Assembly: GCA_018055515.1 (NCBI GenBank)
Contig: JAGPHL010000008.1
Location: forward strand, 2,036 to 23,485
Direction of reading: 5' to 3'
Origin: Anaerolineae bacterium
GTDB lineage: Bacteria > Chloroflexota > Anaerolineae > B4-G1 > SLSP01
Length of the DNA: 21,450 nt
In this document: one piece after another, positions 1 through 6,403 of the stretch
Layout: each line of letters starts with the position of its first letter
Numbering within the stretch: position 1 is the first letter of the stretch
Translations under genes and position numbers: made by a program
Notes under the pieces: generated by a model
Seen by the model: only the letters and a program-made list of their open reading frames with translations
What the model was told of the DNA's origin: nothing
The model's database searches: none

Positions 1-1058
1 GTGCTGAGCGTCTCCGCGCCGGCGGCGGTGACCACCACATTGTCCTCGATGCGCACGCCCCCCACCCCTTCCAGATACACGCCCGGCTCGACGGTAAAGG
101 TCATGCCCGGCAACAACGCCGCCGCGTTGCCGGCGACAATGTACGGCGGCTCATGCACCTCCAGGCCCAGGCCGTGGCCGGTTCGGTGCGTGAAATGCTC
201 CCCGTGACCCGCCGCCGCGATAACAGCCCGCGCCGCAGCGTCAACCGCCTCCGCCGCAACGCCGGGACGAGCGGCCGCACGACCGGCCTCGTTGGCGCGG
301 AGCACGAGCTCATGGACAGCGCACAGCGGTCCCGCCGGCGGACCGAGGGTCACCGCGCGCGTCAGATCCGAGGCGTAGCCCTCGACGAAAGCGCCCCAAT
401 CCACGACCAGCCAATCGCCATAGGCCAGCGGGCGCGAACCGGGCACCGCGTGCGGCAAAGCGCCGTTGGGACCGCCGGCCACAATCGGGTCGAAGGAAAT
501 CGCATCCGCCCCGCTAGTGAGCAACCGCGCCACGAGGCGCGCCGTCGCCTCACGTTCGGTCATGCCGGGGTGCAGATCGGCGAGCCAGCCCAAAAAGGCC
601 GTCTCGGCGACGGCAATGGCGCGACGCATCGCAGCGAGTTCCAGCGAGGACTTCTGCACCCGTAGCTGACTCAACAGCTCATCCGCCGGCACCAGGTGCG
701 AACCGGCGGCATAGCGCTCCAGGAGGCGCGCCTCCAGCAGCCTCATGCGCAGCGCCTCCACCCCGATACGGGCGTCCGCCAGCTCCAACGCCACACAGGC
801 CTCGTGGAACGCCATGGCGTAGCCTTCCTCATCGGTATAAGCAAAGACCTCCAGTTCGCTGACCTTGCCCGCTTCCAGCGCCGGCACCACCATCACCGGC
901 GGCTGATCTACGGGAATCAGGGCCAGCGTAGGCCTTTCGCTGAGATGAAAGCTGTAGCCGGTCAGATGCAACAGATTGGGGCCGGGCACCAATGCCACCG
1001 CATCCAGCCCCTCAGCCTGCGCCAATTCCACCAGGCAGTCCAATAACTCACGGTTCAT
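1..1058 (-). CDS. M24 family Xaa-Pro aminopeptidase-like peptidase (3' end cut by window)
   Basis: Cytoplasmic dinuclear-metal aminopeptidase of the M24 'pita-bread' family, expected to remove N-terminal residues ahead of proline. The reading frame is open from an ATG at 1058 to the window edge (352 residues seen; the family is usually about 355-370, so only a few residues should be missing). GGGAGGAGCGC-ATG gives a strong ribosome site. Residues 1-130 match the creatinase/prolidase-like N-terminal domain and 135-352 the catalytic domain. All five metal ligands are visible: D220 (VVDWG), D231 (YASDLTR), H295 (GHGLGLEVHE), E324 (TVEPGVY) and E338 (VRIEDNV). It is divergent from the metallo-hydrolase gene at 1194. 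Family assignment is firm; substrate (Xaa-Pro dipeptide or longer peptide) is not resolved. Confidence 0.93.
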   Translation of the reverse strand, partial: MNRELLDCLVELAQAEGLDAVALVPGPNLLHLTGYSFHLSERPTLALIPVDQPPVMVVPALEAGKVSELEVFAYTDEEGYAMAFHEACVALELADARIGVEALRMRLLEARLLERYAAGSHLVPADELLSQLRVQKSSLELAAMRRAIAVAETAFLGWLADLHPGMTEREATARLVARLLTSGADAISFDPIVAGGPNGALPHAVPGSRPLAYGDWLVVDWGAFVEGYASDLTRAVTLGPPAGPLCAVHELVLRANEAGRAAARPGVAAEAVDAAARAVIAAAGHGEHFTHRTGHGLGLEVHEPPYIVAGNAAALLPGMTFTVEPGVYLEGVGGVRIEDNVVVTAAGAETLS

Positions 1059-1105
1059 GCGCTCCTCCCTGTTGTCCGAAAAGCGGATCCGAGCATCAAC
1101 CCCCG

Positions 1106-1133
1106 TTGCGGCCTGACCGCTTTGCGTTACAAT
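1106..1133 (+). promoter_or_regulatory. sigma70-type promoter of the metallo-hydrolase gene
   Basis: TTGCGG (1106-1111), a 16-base spacer and TACAAT (1128-1133) give a plausible -35/-10 pair. The predicted start of transcription near 1140 lies downstream of an in-frame ATG at 1122, which argues that translation begins at 1194 instead. Confidence 0.5.
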
Positions 1134-1193
1134 GTCTCCCACGTCCGTCGCGCTTGCAAGTACGACGGGGCGATTTCATCTCTGGAGTTACCG

Positions 1194-1838
1194 ATGATCC
1201 TCTGTCTGCCTATCGGGATGGTAGATTCGAATTGCTATCTCATCTACGATGAGTCCGGCGAGACCGATCACGACGGCGCCGTGATTGATCCTGGTGGAGA
1301 ACTGCAGCCACTCCTCGACGAGATCGCGCAGCGCCACGTGCGTCTGCGCTACCTGCTGAACACTCACGGGCACTTCGACCACATCGCCGCAAACGCGCAA
1401 CTGCAGCAGGTTTTTCCGGCGCCCCTCGGAGTGCATCCCGCCGACCGCGACTTGCTGGCTACCGGCGGCGGCGCGGCGCTGTTCGGCCTGAACATCCCGT
1501 CGTCAGCGCCTGACCTGGAACTGCTCGATGGCGTCACTCTGGAGATCGGGCGCCGGCATCTGCAGGTGCTGCACACGCCGGGGCACACGCCTGGCAGCGT
1601 CTGCCTCTACTGCGCGGAAGAGAACGCCGTGTTTACCGGGGACACGCTGTTCGCCGGCGACGTCGGGCGCACGGATCTGCCCGGCGGCAACGCCCGACAA
1701 CTGACGGCAAGCCTGCGGCGGTTGCTGACGTTGCCTGCAGAAACCCGCGTCTTCCCAGGGCACGGTCCCGCCAGCACGCTGGAACGCGAACGACGCCTCA
1801 ATCCCTGGCTACGACGGCTGGCCGCCGGCCCCGCATGA
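1194..1838 (+). CDS. Metallo-beta-lactamase-fold hydrolase (glyoxalase II-like)
   Basis: A 214-residue zinc-dependent hydrolase of the glyoxalase II/YcbL-type subgroup. The metal motif THGHFDH supplies H58, H60, D62 and H63; H131 (HTPGH), D150 (FTGDTLFAGDVGRTD) and H190 (FPGHGP) complete the two-metal site. The motif FAGDVGRTDLPGG is typical of the small single-domain hydroxyacylglutathione-hydrolase-like proteins. The start at 1194 is chosen because GGAG sits 6 bases upstream (1184-1187) and a promoter is seen at 1106-1133; the in-frame ATG at 1122 would fall before the transcript. No signal peptide is visible. The true thioester substrate is unknown, since many bacteria of this kind lack glutathione. 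Confidence 0.9.
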   Translation: MILCLPIGMVDSNCYLIYDESGETDHDGAVIDPGGELQPLLDEIAQRHVRLRYLLNTHGHFDHIAANAQLQQVFPAPLGVHPADRDLLATGGGAALFGLNIPSSAPDLELLDGVTLEIGRRHLQVLHTPGHTPGSVCLYCAEENAVFTGDTLFAGDVGRTDLPGGNARQLTASLRRLLTLPAETRVFPGHGPASTLERERRLNPWLRRLAAGPA

Positions 1839-1878
1839 CGCGCCGCCCCGCATCACCGCGCAGCAAAGCATCACCGGC

Positions 1879-1898
1879 CTTTCGGGCTACCCCGAAAG
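1879..1898 (-). terminator. Hairpin with a stop codon in its loop
   Basis: CTTTCGGG (1879-1886) and CCCGAAAG (1891-1898) form a perfect 8-bp stem with a 4-base loop. The TAG stop of the minus-strand small membrane gene (1887-1889) lies in the loop. The site separates two convergent genes and could end transcription in both directions, but no run of T follows on either strand. Confidence 0.55.
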
Positions 1899-2087
1899 CA
1901 TCCTGAGCACGCCGAGCACTCCTACCCCCAATTTCACCGCAGAGCCGGGCGACATAGCGGGAAGGTGCTCTTTCCCCGCCTCGTCCACTTCGACGGTCGC
2001 GGTGTTGTAATAAATCCAGCCCGCCAAAGCTCCCACCAAAGACCCCACAGCGCCACCAATTAACAACGCGCGCAATTTTGCACTCAC
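1887..2087 (-). CDS. Small membrane protein, function unknown
   Basis: A 66-residue protein with a glycine- and alanine-rich hydrophobic segment at about residues 7-28 (LLIGGAVGSLVGALAGWIYY), then a short polar stretch and a second mildly hydrophobic tail (about 51-64). The GTG start at 2087 is supported by AGGAGG placed 5 bases upstream. The GxxxG-like pattern resembles YtxH/glycine-zipper small proteins, but the match is too short to name a family. It lies downstream of, and in the same orientation as, another small membrane protein gene (2129-2410) with a 41-base gap, so the two may be co-transcribed. A hairpin overlaps its stop codon. Confidence 0.7.
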   Translation of the reverse strand: MSAKLRALLIGGAVGSLVGALAGWIYYNTATVEVDEAGKEHLPAMSPGSAVKLGVGVLGVLRMLSG

Positions 2088-2128
2088 AATGACCTCCTGT
2101 TCTAATGCTCAGATTTTTGACACCCTAC

Positions 2129-2410
2129 TCACTTTTTCACGGTCAATTGTCGCAGAATGGTCTGTGTCATACGGGCCGTGCTGTGCACGCGAATGAAGGG
2201 CGAGGTAATCCGCTGCGTGATGGTCTCGACGCGCCGGCGCCCCTGTTCCGCATAGACGAAGGCCAGGCGCAGATAACGCCGCACCACGGGACGCACCCGA
2301 TGGACGGCATACGCCAACCCCGCAAGCAACGCCAGCGGGATCAACGCCATCACCAGCGCCTGCAGGCTCAAAAAGATCAGCGCAATGTCACGGGGATTCG
2401 ACCACGACAT
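2129..2410 (-). CDS. Small single-pass membrane protein, function unknown
   Basis: A 93-residue protein with one clear hydrophobic helix at about residues 9-35 and a basic, arginine-rich remainder (HRVRPVVRRYLR and later) predicted to sit in the cytoplasm. GAGGAGGGACT precedes the ATG at 2410, an excellent ribosome site. No catalytic motif is visible and no family was recognised. A promoter candidate lies at 2454-2482 on the same strand. It precedes the 66-residue membrane protein gene, suggesting a two-gene unit of small membrane proteins. Confidence 0.72.
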   Translation of the reverse strand: MSWSNPRDIALIFLSLQALVMALIPLALLAGLAYAVHRVRPVVRRYLRLAFVYAEQGRRRVETITQRITSPFIRVHSTARMTQTILRQLTVKK

Positions 2411-2453
2411 AGTCCCTCCTCAACCGGCATACGTCAGCTGCCACTCTCAGCAC

Positions 2454-2482
2454 AGTATACCGCGAGAATTGAAATCTGAAAA
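2454..2482 (-). promoter_or_regulatory. Candidate promoter for the two small membrane protein genes
   Basis: On the minus strand TTTTCA (2482-2477), a 17-base spacer and TATACT (2459-2454) make a moderately good sigma70 pair in the 81-base gap between dgkA and the small membrane gene. Confidence 0.4.
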
Positions 2483-2491
2483 ATGAGTCCG

Positions 2492-2875
2492 CTAATGGCC
2501 CAGCCCCAGGCGCAGCAGCAGCGGCGGGCCGAGCAGCAACAGCCCGACAATCACGGCAATCATCGCCGCCAACAGCACCGCGCCCGCAGCCAGGTCTTTC
2601 ACGCGCCTGGCCAGGGGATGATAAGTCGGGCTTGCCAGGTCTACCAGCAATTCCGCTCCCGTGTTGAAGATCTCCGCCACAAGCACAAAGCCAATGCACA
2701 GCAACAGGCCGGCCCATTCCTGCCGCGACACGTCAAGCCACAAGCCCATCGCGATCACGGCCACCGTCACGCCCAGATGGATGCGAAAATTGCGCTCCGT
2801 GTAGAGGACGTCCCATAACCCGGCGCCGGCAAAACGGAAACTTGCCAGCAGACTGGAATGCGGTTTGGGATTCAT
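2492..2875 (-). CDS. dgkA: Diacylglycerol/undecaprenol kinase family membrane protein
   Basis: A 127-residue integral membrane lipid kinase of the DgkA family. In Gram-positive relatives this enzyme phosphorylates undecaprenol and so recycles the lipid carrier for peptidoglycan and polysaccharide synthesis. The signature is present as AEIFNTGAELLVDL, with the conserved glutamates at E68 and E75 and N71; KDLAAGAVLL (93-102) matches the second conserved block. Three membrane helices are expected (about 35-50, 55-75, 97-117). The ATG at 2875 overlaps the ybeY stop codon as ATGA, so translation is coupled and longer upstream starts are unlikely. The order pgpH-ybeY-dgkA is the same as in Firmicutes. 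Substrate (diacylglycerol or undecaprenol) is inferred from context. Confidence 0.88.
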   Translation of the reverse strand: MNPKPHSSLLASFRFAGAGLWDVLYTERNFRIHLGVTVAVIAMGLWLDVSRQEWAGLLLCIGFVLVAEIFNTGAELLVDLASPTYHPLARRVKDLAAGAVLLAAMIAVIVGLLLLGPPLLLRLGLGH

Positions 2876-3354
2876 TCCGGCAGAGAGGTCTCGATAGACA
2901 ACAGCGCCAGGATTTCGCCCTGCGCTTGCCACATCTGCGCCTTTTGGACCTCGTCGGCGTGATCATAGCCCAAGAGGTGCAGCACGCCATGGACAATGAG
3001 CAGCTGCAGTTCCTGCGTCACCGGGCAGCCGGCCTCCTCTGCCTGGCGCTCCGCCGTCGGCAGCGAGATGACGATGTCCCCCAAATAACGCGGAAAGTCC
3101 CCCGCGCCCACGACCGCGAAGGGACCGCGCGTGTCATTGACAAACGACAGCACATCGGTCGGCCGGTCAACGCCGCGAAAACGCGCATTGAGCGCCTGCA
3201 AGGACGCATCGTCGCTGATCACGATGGCCAGCTCACACGGTGACGTCACATTCTGGTGTTTCAGGGTCACCAAAGCCGCCACCCGCAGCAACACGGGGTC
3301 TATGCCCTCCAGGGGCACTTCGTTCTGAATTTGAACCGCATGCAAAATACTCAC
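2872..3354 (-). CDS. ybeY: Endoribonuclease YbeY (rRNA maturation factor)
   Basis: A 160-residue zinc-dependent endoribonuclease involved in 16S rRNA 3'-end maturation and ribosome quality control. The diagnostic motif HGVLHLLGYDH supplies the zinc ligands H122, H126 and H132. The conserved RPTDVLSF segment (64-71) and LGDIVIS (91-97) are also present. The GTG at 3354 overlaps the pgpH stop codon as GTGA, and its own TGA overlaps the dgkA ATG, making three coupled genes. Length is normal for the family. A cytoplasmic protein with no unusual features. Confidence 0.95.
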   Translation of the reverse strand: MSILHAVQIQNEVPLEGIDPVLLRVAALVTLKHQNVTSPCELAIVISDDASLQALNARFRGVDRPTDVLSFVNDTRGPFAVVGAGDFPRYLGDIVISLPTAERQAEEAGCPVTQELQLLIVHGVLHLLGYDHADEVQKAQMWQAQGEILALLSIETSLPE

Positions 3355-5447
3355 GCCTTAACCTCACCGGTAGATTTCTCTTTCATGTCGGGATATTGAA
3401 TCCGCGGGTGGAACGCCCCGCGCAATAATTCGATATACGTGGCCTTCACAATTTCCAGCTCCTCAAGAGTAATCGGACACTCGCTCAGCTGCCCATTGTT
3501 GATCCGCGCCTGAAATACCCCATTCACCACGCGCGCGATCTCCTCCGCCGACGTCGGCCTCGCGGCGCGGGTTGCCGCCTCAGCGCTATCGGCCAACATC
3601 GTCAACGCCGTCTCCACACTCTGCGGACGGGGCCCCGGATAACGGAACAGCGACTCATCCACCAGGCTGGCCTCGCCGCCCGCTGCATCAACCGCCTTCT
3701 GATAGAAAAAACTCGCCCGCATCGTCCCATGATGCTCGGAGATGAACGCCCGAATGCGTTCCGGCAATCCGTACTGCCGCGCCAGCTTCAGCCCATCGTT
3801 GACATGCCCAATGACAATGTCCGCGCTCGTTTGCGGGTCCAGGCGATCGTGAGGATTGCTCAGCCCCTCCTGGTTTTCGATGAAGAAATAGGGACGGGCC
3901 AGTTTCCCCACGTCGTGATAGTAAGTCCCCGCACGGGTCAACAGCGCGTTGGCGCCGATGCGCTCCGCCGCCTGTTCCGCCATGCTCGCCACCATCATCG
4001 TGTGATGAAACGTTCCCGGCGCCTCGCGCAGCAGCCGCTGCAACAGCGGGTGATTGGGATGGCTGAGCTCTACCAAACGAAAGGTGGTAATCAAATCAAA
4101 CAACGGCGCGAGGAGAAACAGCCCGCCCAACGTCAGCCCACCGCCGATCACGCCGCCAGCGACGCTGACGCCCGCATCGAGCAAGAACGGGAACGGGTCC
4201 AACAACAGTTCCTCCGTCGAGGCAAACACGAGCCGCAACACCGCGCCGACAAGTCCTCCCAACAGGCCGCTGCGGAAAATCGCAGCCGTCTGCTCATAGC
4301 GCGGCAACGACAGCGCCGCTACGAGGCCATTGCCCAACAGGATGACCGTCACATGCAGGGCCGAGCCGCTGATCAAACCGCTGATGAAGGCCACGTACAA
4401 CACACCGCCGACCGCCGCCGCATACCCCGCCGTGGTCGTCAGCAACATTCCCAAGGCCGCGACGGGAAAAAGATAGAGCAACAGCGATCCCGGCGCCACC
4501 AGCAGGCGCGCCAGTGCCATAAAAATCACCATCACCAGGAACAACACCCCTTCCTGCCGGGGGTTCTGCAGCACTTCAGGCTGTAACTGCATCAAGTACA
4601 GGCCCAACAACACCGTCGCCACGACGGCCAGTGCGCCCTGAAACGCGATGTCATGCCAGGCGGTATGCTGCCGCGTCAGGCCCAATTCCTCGAGAGCCTC
4701 CAGTTCCAATTCGGTGACCACCGTCCCGCTGCGGACGATGATCTCGCCATTGCGCAACGTCCGGGTCACCTGCCCCACGGCCTGCGCTGCCGCTTCGCGT
4801 GCCGCATCGGTCGCGGCCTGATCAAAGAAGCTGTTGGGGACCACAAAACGTTTGGCCAGCGCCACGATGAGATTGGCTTCATCCTGAGGAATATCCAGCG
4901 GCACCAGCGGCGACAGCCGCTCTCGCACCTCCAGCAGATTGCCGGGACGGATCTCCTCACGGCGCATGATCTGATCCAGAAGGCTGCGGCTCTCCAGCTG
5001 CACCCGCGTCCAGCTGGAATCCGGCAACGCCAGGAGGTTGCTAATATCACTGACAGAGAGATCCCCGAGCTCCGGGACTGCCAGCACCCAGCTGCGCTTC
5101 TGCACCTCCGTCGCGTAGGGGTCCGCGCGCACGGCGGCGAGATAATCCAACACCTGGCGGAGGCGCGCCAGCTGCTGACGGGCGATTTCCGGATCCACGC
5201 CGGTATAAAGGGGGGACACCTGCCGGCGCGCTTCATCCTGCAGGCGCGTGCTCAACACATCACTGACGAAAGTGATGTCCCGGGGAGAGTAAATGTCCTG
5301 CACCGCCACCGCCCCCAGGGTGACATCGTACTGCCCGGTGAAAGTGAGAACTAACGTCAAAGTAGCGAACAAAGAAAGACCCAGGCCATACAGAACCTGT
5401 CGCAAAATCCAGCGGCGCGAATAAGGTTCAGAACGCCTGGGTTTCAT
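3351..5447 (-). CDS. pgpH: PgpH-type 7TM-HD phosphohydrolase (c-di-AMP phosphodiesterase family)
   Basis: A 698-residue membrane phosphodiesterase. In Listeria, PgpH degrades cyclic di-AMP; the same activity is inferred here. Numbered from the ATG at 5447: one N-terminal membrane helix (about 15-37), an extracytoplasmic 7TMR-HDED region (about 45-260), a bundle of membrane helices (about 265-455) and a cytoplasmic HD domain (about 465-660). HD residues visible are H481/H482 (FHHTMM), H511-D512 (YYHDVGK), H548 (IGHV), H572/H573 (EHHGT) and D620 (LADSAEA), consistent with an active dinuclear site. The start is uncertain: an in-frame TTG at 5489 has a G-rich stretch upstream, but that stretch is one arm of a hairpin (5474-5501), so 5447 is preferred although its ribosome site is weak. 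It leads the pgpH-ybeY-dgkA unit. Confidence 0.92.
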   Translation of the reverse strand: MKPRRSEPYSRRWILRQVLYGLGLSLFATLTLVLTFTGQYDVTLGAVAVQDIYSPRDITFVSDVLSTRLQDEARRQVSPLYTGVDPEIARQQLARLRQVLDYLAAVRADPYATEVQKRSWVLAVPELGDLSVSDISNLLALPDSSWTRVQLESRSLLDQIMRREEIRPGNLLEVRERLSPLVPLDIPQDEANLIVALAKRFVVPNSFFDQAATDAAREAAAQAVGQVTRTLRNGEIIVRSGTVVTELELEALEELGLTRQHTAWHDIAFQGALAVVATVLLGLYLMQLQPEVLQNPRQEGVLFLVMVIFMALARLLVAPGSLLLYLFPVAALGMLLTTTAGYAAAVGGVLYVAFISGLISGSALHVTVILLGNGLVAALSLPRYEQTAAIFRSGLLGGLVGAVLRLVFASTEELLLDPFPFLLDAGVSVAGGVIGGGLTLGGLFLLAPLFDLITTFRLVELSHPNHPLLQRLLREAPGTFHHTMMVASMAEQAAERIGANALLTRAGTYYHDVGKLARPYFFIENQEGLSNPHDRLDPQTSADIVIGHVNDGLKLARQYGLPERIRAFISEHHGTMRASFFYQKAVDAAGGEASLVDESLFRYPGPRPQSVETALTMLADSAEAATRAARPTSAEEIARVVNGVFQARINNGQLSECPITLEELEIVKATYIELLRGAFHPRIQYPDMKEKSTGEVKA

Positions 5448-5473
5448 CGAAATCGTATTCCCGTTGAAGCACA

Positions 5474-5501
5474 GAAGAGGGAACCCCAAGGCCCCCTCTT
5501 C
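5474..5501 (-). terminator. Hairpin between yqeY and pgpH
   Basis: GAAGAGGG (5474-5481) and CCCTCTTC (5494-5501) form a perfect 8-bp stem with a 12-base loop. It lies 34 bases after the yqeY stop and just upstream of pgpH. It may terminate or attenuate read-through from rpsU-yqeY. No T-run follows on the minus strand, so a classical intrinsic terminator is not proven. Confidence 0.5.
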
Positions 5502-5534
5502 ATCATGTGACGGATTCTACGGCGCAGAGGGAGT

Positions 5535-5978
5535 TCAGGCTGATAGCAGATCGCGGACAATCTGGTTGACCAACCGCCCATCCGCCTGCCCCCGCACGCG
5601 AGGCATGAGCACCTGCATCACTTTGCCCATGTCGGCGATCGAGGTCGCGCCCACTTCCGCGATGGCGGCGCGCGCCAGCCCGGTCAGAGCTTCGGGGGAC
5701 AAAGCCGCCGGGAGATAGCCTTTCAGGATTTCCAACTCCACCAGCTCGTTAGCTTCCAGGTCCGCACGTCCCCCCTGCCGGAACATGTCCAGGGCTTCGG
5801 TGCGGCGCTTGATCTCCTTTTGAATCAACGCCAGGACATCGGCATCGCTGAGGGCGCCACGTTCGGCTTCCGCCAGCTGCACCTCCAGCAACACCATCCG
5901 TAAGGCAGCCTTACGATGTTCGTCCCGCGCGCGCATCGCATTCTGCAGATCCTGCTGGAGCTGGTCACGCAATCCCAT
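5535..5978 (-). CDS. yqeY: GatB/YqeY domain protein
   Basis: A 147-residue protein of the GatB/YqeY family, which shares the tRNA-binding tail domain of the amidotransferase subunit GatB. Family-typical blocks are the N-terminal DLQNAMRARDEHRKAALRMV stretch (10-29), the central LIQKEIKRRTEA (51-62) and KGYLP (86-90), and the C-terminal ADMGKVMQVLMPRVRGQADGR (115-135). AAAGGGG lies close upstream of the ATG at 5978. It follows rpsU after a 14-base gap, an arrangement also found in many Gram-positive genomes. The precise function of stand-alone YqeY is not established; a role linked to tRNA or aminoacylation is inferred from the domain. Confidence 0.92.
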   Translation of the reverse strand: MGLRDQLQQDLQNAMRARDEHRKAALRMVLLEVQLAEAERGALSDADVLALIQKEIKRRTEALDMFRQGGRADLEANELVELEILKGYLPAALSPEALTGLARAAIAEVGATSIADMGKVMQVLMPRVRGQADGRLVNQIVRDLLSA

Positions 5979-5992
5979 GAGGCCCCTTTCTT

Positions 5993-6199
5993 CTAGTAGG
6001 TGCGGCGCAGGTCTTTCATCGTCGTGCGACGAGACTTGCGCAGTTTAGCGGCCCGCTTCCGTTTCCGCACCACGCTCGGCTGTTCGAAATAACGCCGCTT
6101 GCGGATCTCCGACAGAATGCGGTCGCCCTGCACCCGTTTCTTGAACCGTCGTAGCAAAGAGTCAAAGGACTCGTTGTCATCGGCCACTACAAAAGTCAC
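5993..6199 (-). CDS. rpsU: 30S ribosomal protein bS21
   Basis: A 68-residue small, very basic ribosomal protein that binds 16S rRNA near the platform and helps initiation. The sequence VVADDNESFDSLLRRFKKRV at the N-terminus, the RYFEQPSVVRKRK block and the basic RRTTMKDL tail are typical of bS21. The GTG at 6199 is chosen because GGGGGAG lies about 6 bases upstream. Extension to an ATG at 6298 would add 33 residues with no bS21 similarity and would run into the leader hairpins. It has a consensus promoter at 6326-6353 and a 120-base structured leader, and is followed by yqeY. Confidence 0.93.
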   Translation of the reverse strand: MTFVVADDNESFDSLLRRFKKRVQGDRILSEIRKRRYFEQPSVVRKRKRAAKLRKSRRTTMKDLRRTY

Positions 6200-6237
6200 G
6201 CTTCTCCCCCCCTTCAGTGCCCCCGATACCTGATGAT

Positions 6238-6257
6238 ACCGGCTAGGATTTTCCGGT
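6238..6257 (-). promoter_or_regulatory. Second hairpin of the rpsU leader
   Basis: ACCGG (6238-6242) and CCGGT (6253-6257) form a perfect 5-bp stem with a 10-base loop, about 40 bases before the rpsU GTG. Below it the sequence GGTATC occurs twice in a row with a 4-base gap. Confidence 0.45.
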
Positions 6258-6267
6258 GTTGCCCCTC

Positions 6268-6312
6268 CATCGTGCGGTGGCTGGCTCATGAACCCCAACC
6301 CGACGCACGATG
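6268..6312 (-). promoter_or_regulatory. Long hairpin at the 5' end of the rpsU leader
   Basis: CATCGTGCG (6268-6276) and CGCACGATG (6304-6312) pair perfectly over 9 bp. Within the 27-base loop, GGCTGG (6279-6284) and CCAACC (6295-6300) can pair on the minus-strand transcript as GGTTGG/CCAGCC with one G-U wobble, extending the hairpin. The predicted transcript begins about 8 bases upstream. Its position suggests control of rpsU-yqeY expression or protection of the 5' end. Confidence 0.6.
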
Positions 6313-6325
6313 AATAGCAGACGCC

Positions 6326-6353
6326 ATTATACCGGCGAAGGAATGAATGTCAA
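6326..6353 (-). promoter_or_regulatory. Consensus sigma70 promoter of rpsU-yqeY
   Basis: On the minus strand TTGACA (6353-6348), a 16-base spacer and TATAAT (6331-6326): both hexamers match the consensus exactly. Transcription should start near 6319, giving a leader of about 120 bases before rpsU. This is the strongest promoter seen in the window, fitting for a ribosomal protein. Confidence 0.85.
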
Positions 6354-6403
6354 ATTCAAACCGGCGGAGGATAAAATCCCCGGCCTGACGCCAGCAAACG
6401 CGC

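Noticed and set aside
1122..1193. Upstream ATG that would add 24 residues to the metallo-hydrolase
   Set aside because: It lies upstream of the predicted transcription start, has no ribosome site and the extra residues show no family similarity.
6200..6298. N-terminal extension of bS21 to an ATG at 6298
   Set aside because: The extra 33 residues fall in the structured leader and do not resemble bS21; GTG at 6199 has an excellent ribosome site.
6360..6403. Possible terminator after the GT39 gene (GGGGAT-TTT-ATCCTC)
   Set aside because: Only a short stem with a wobble and no T-run; too weak to call.
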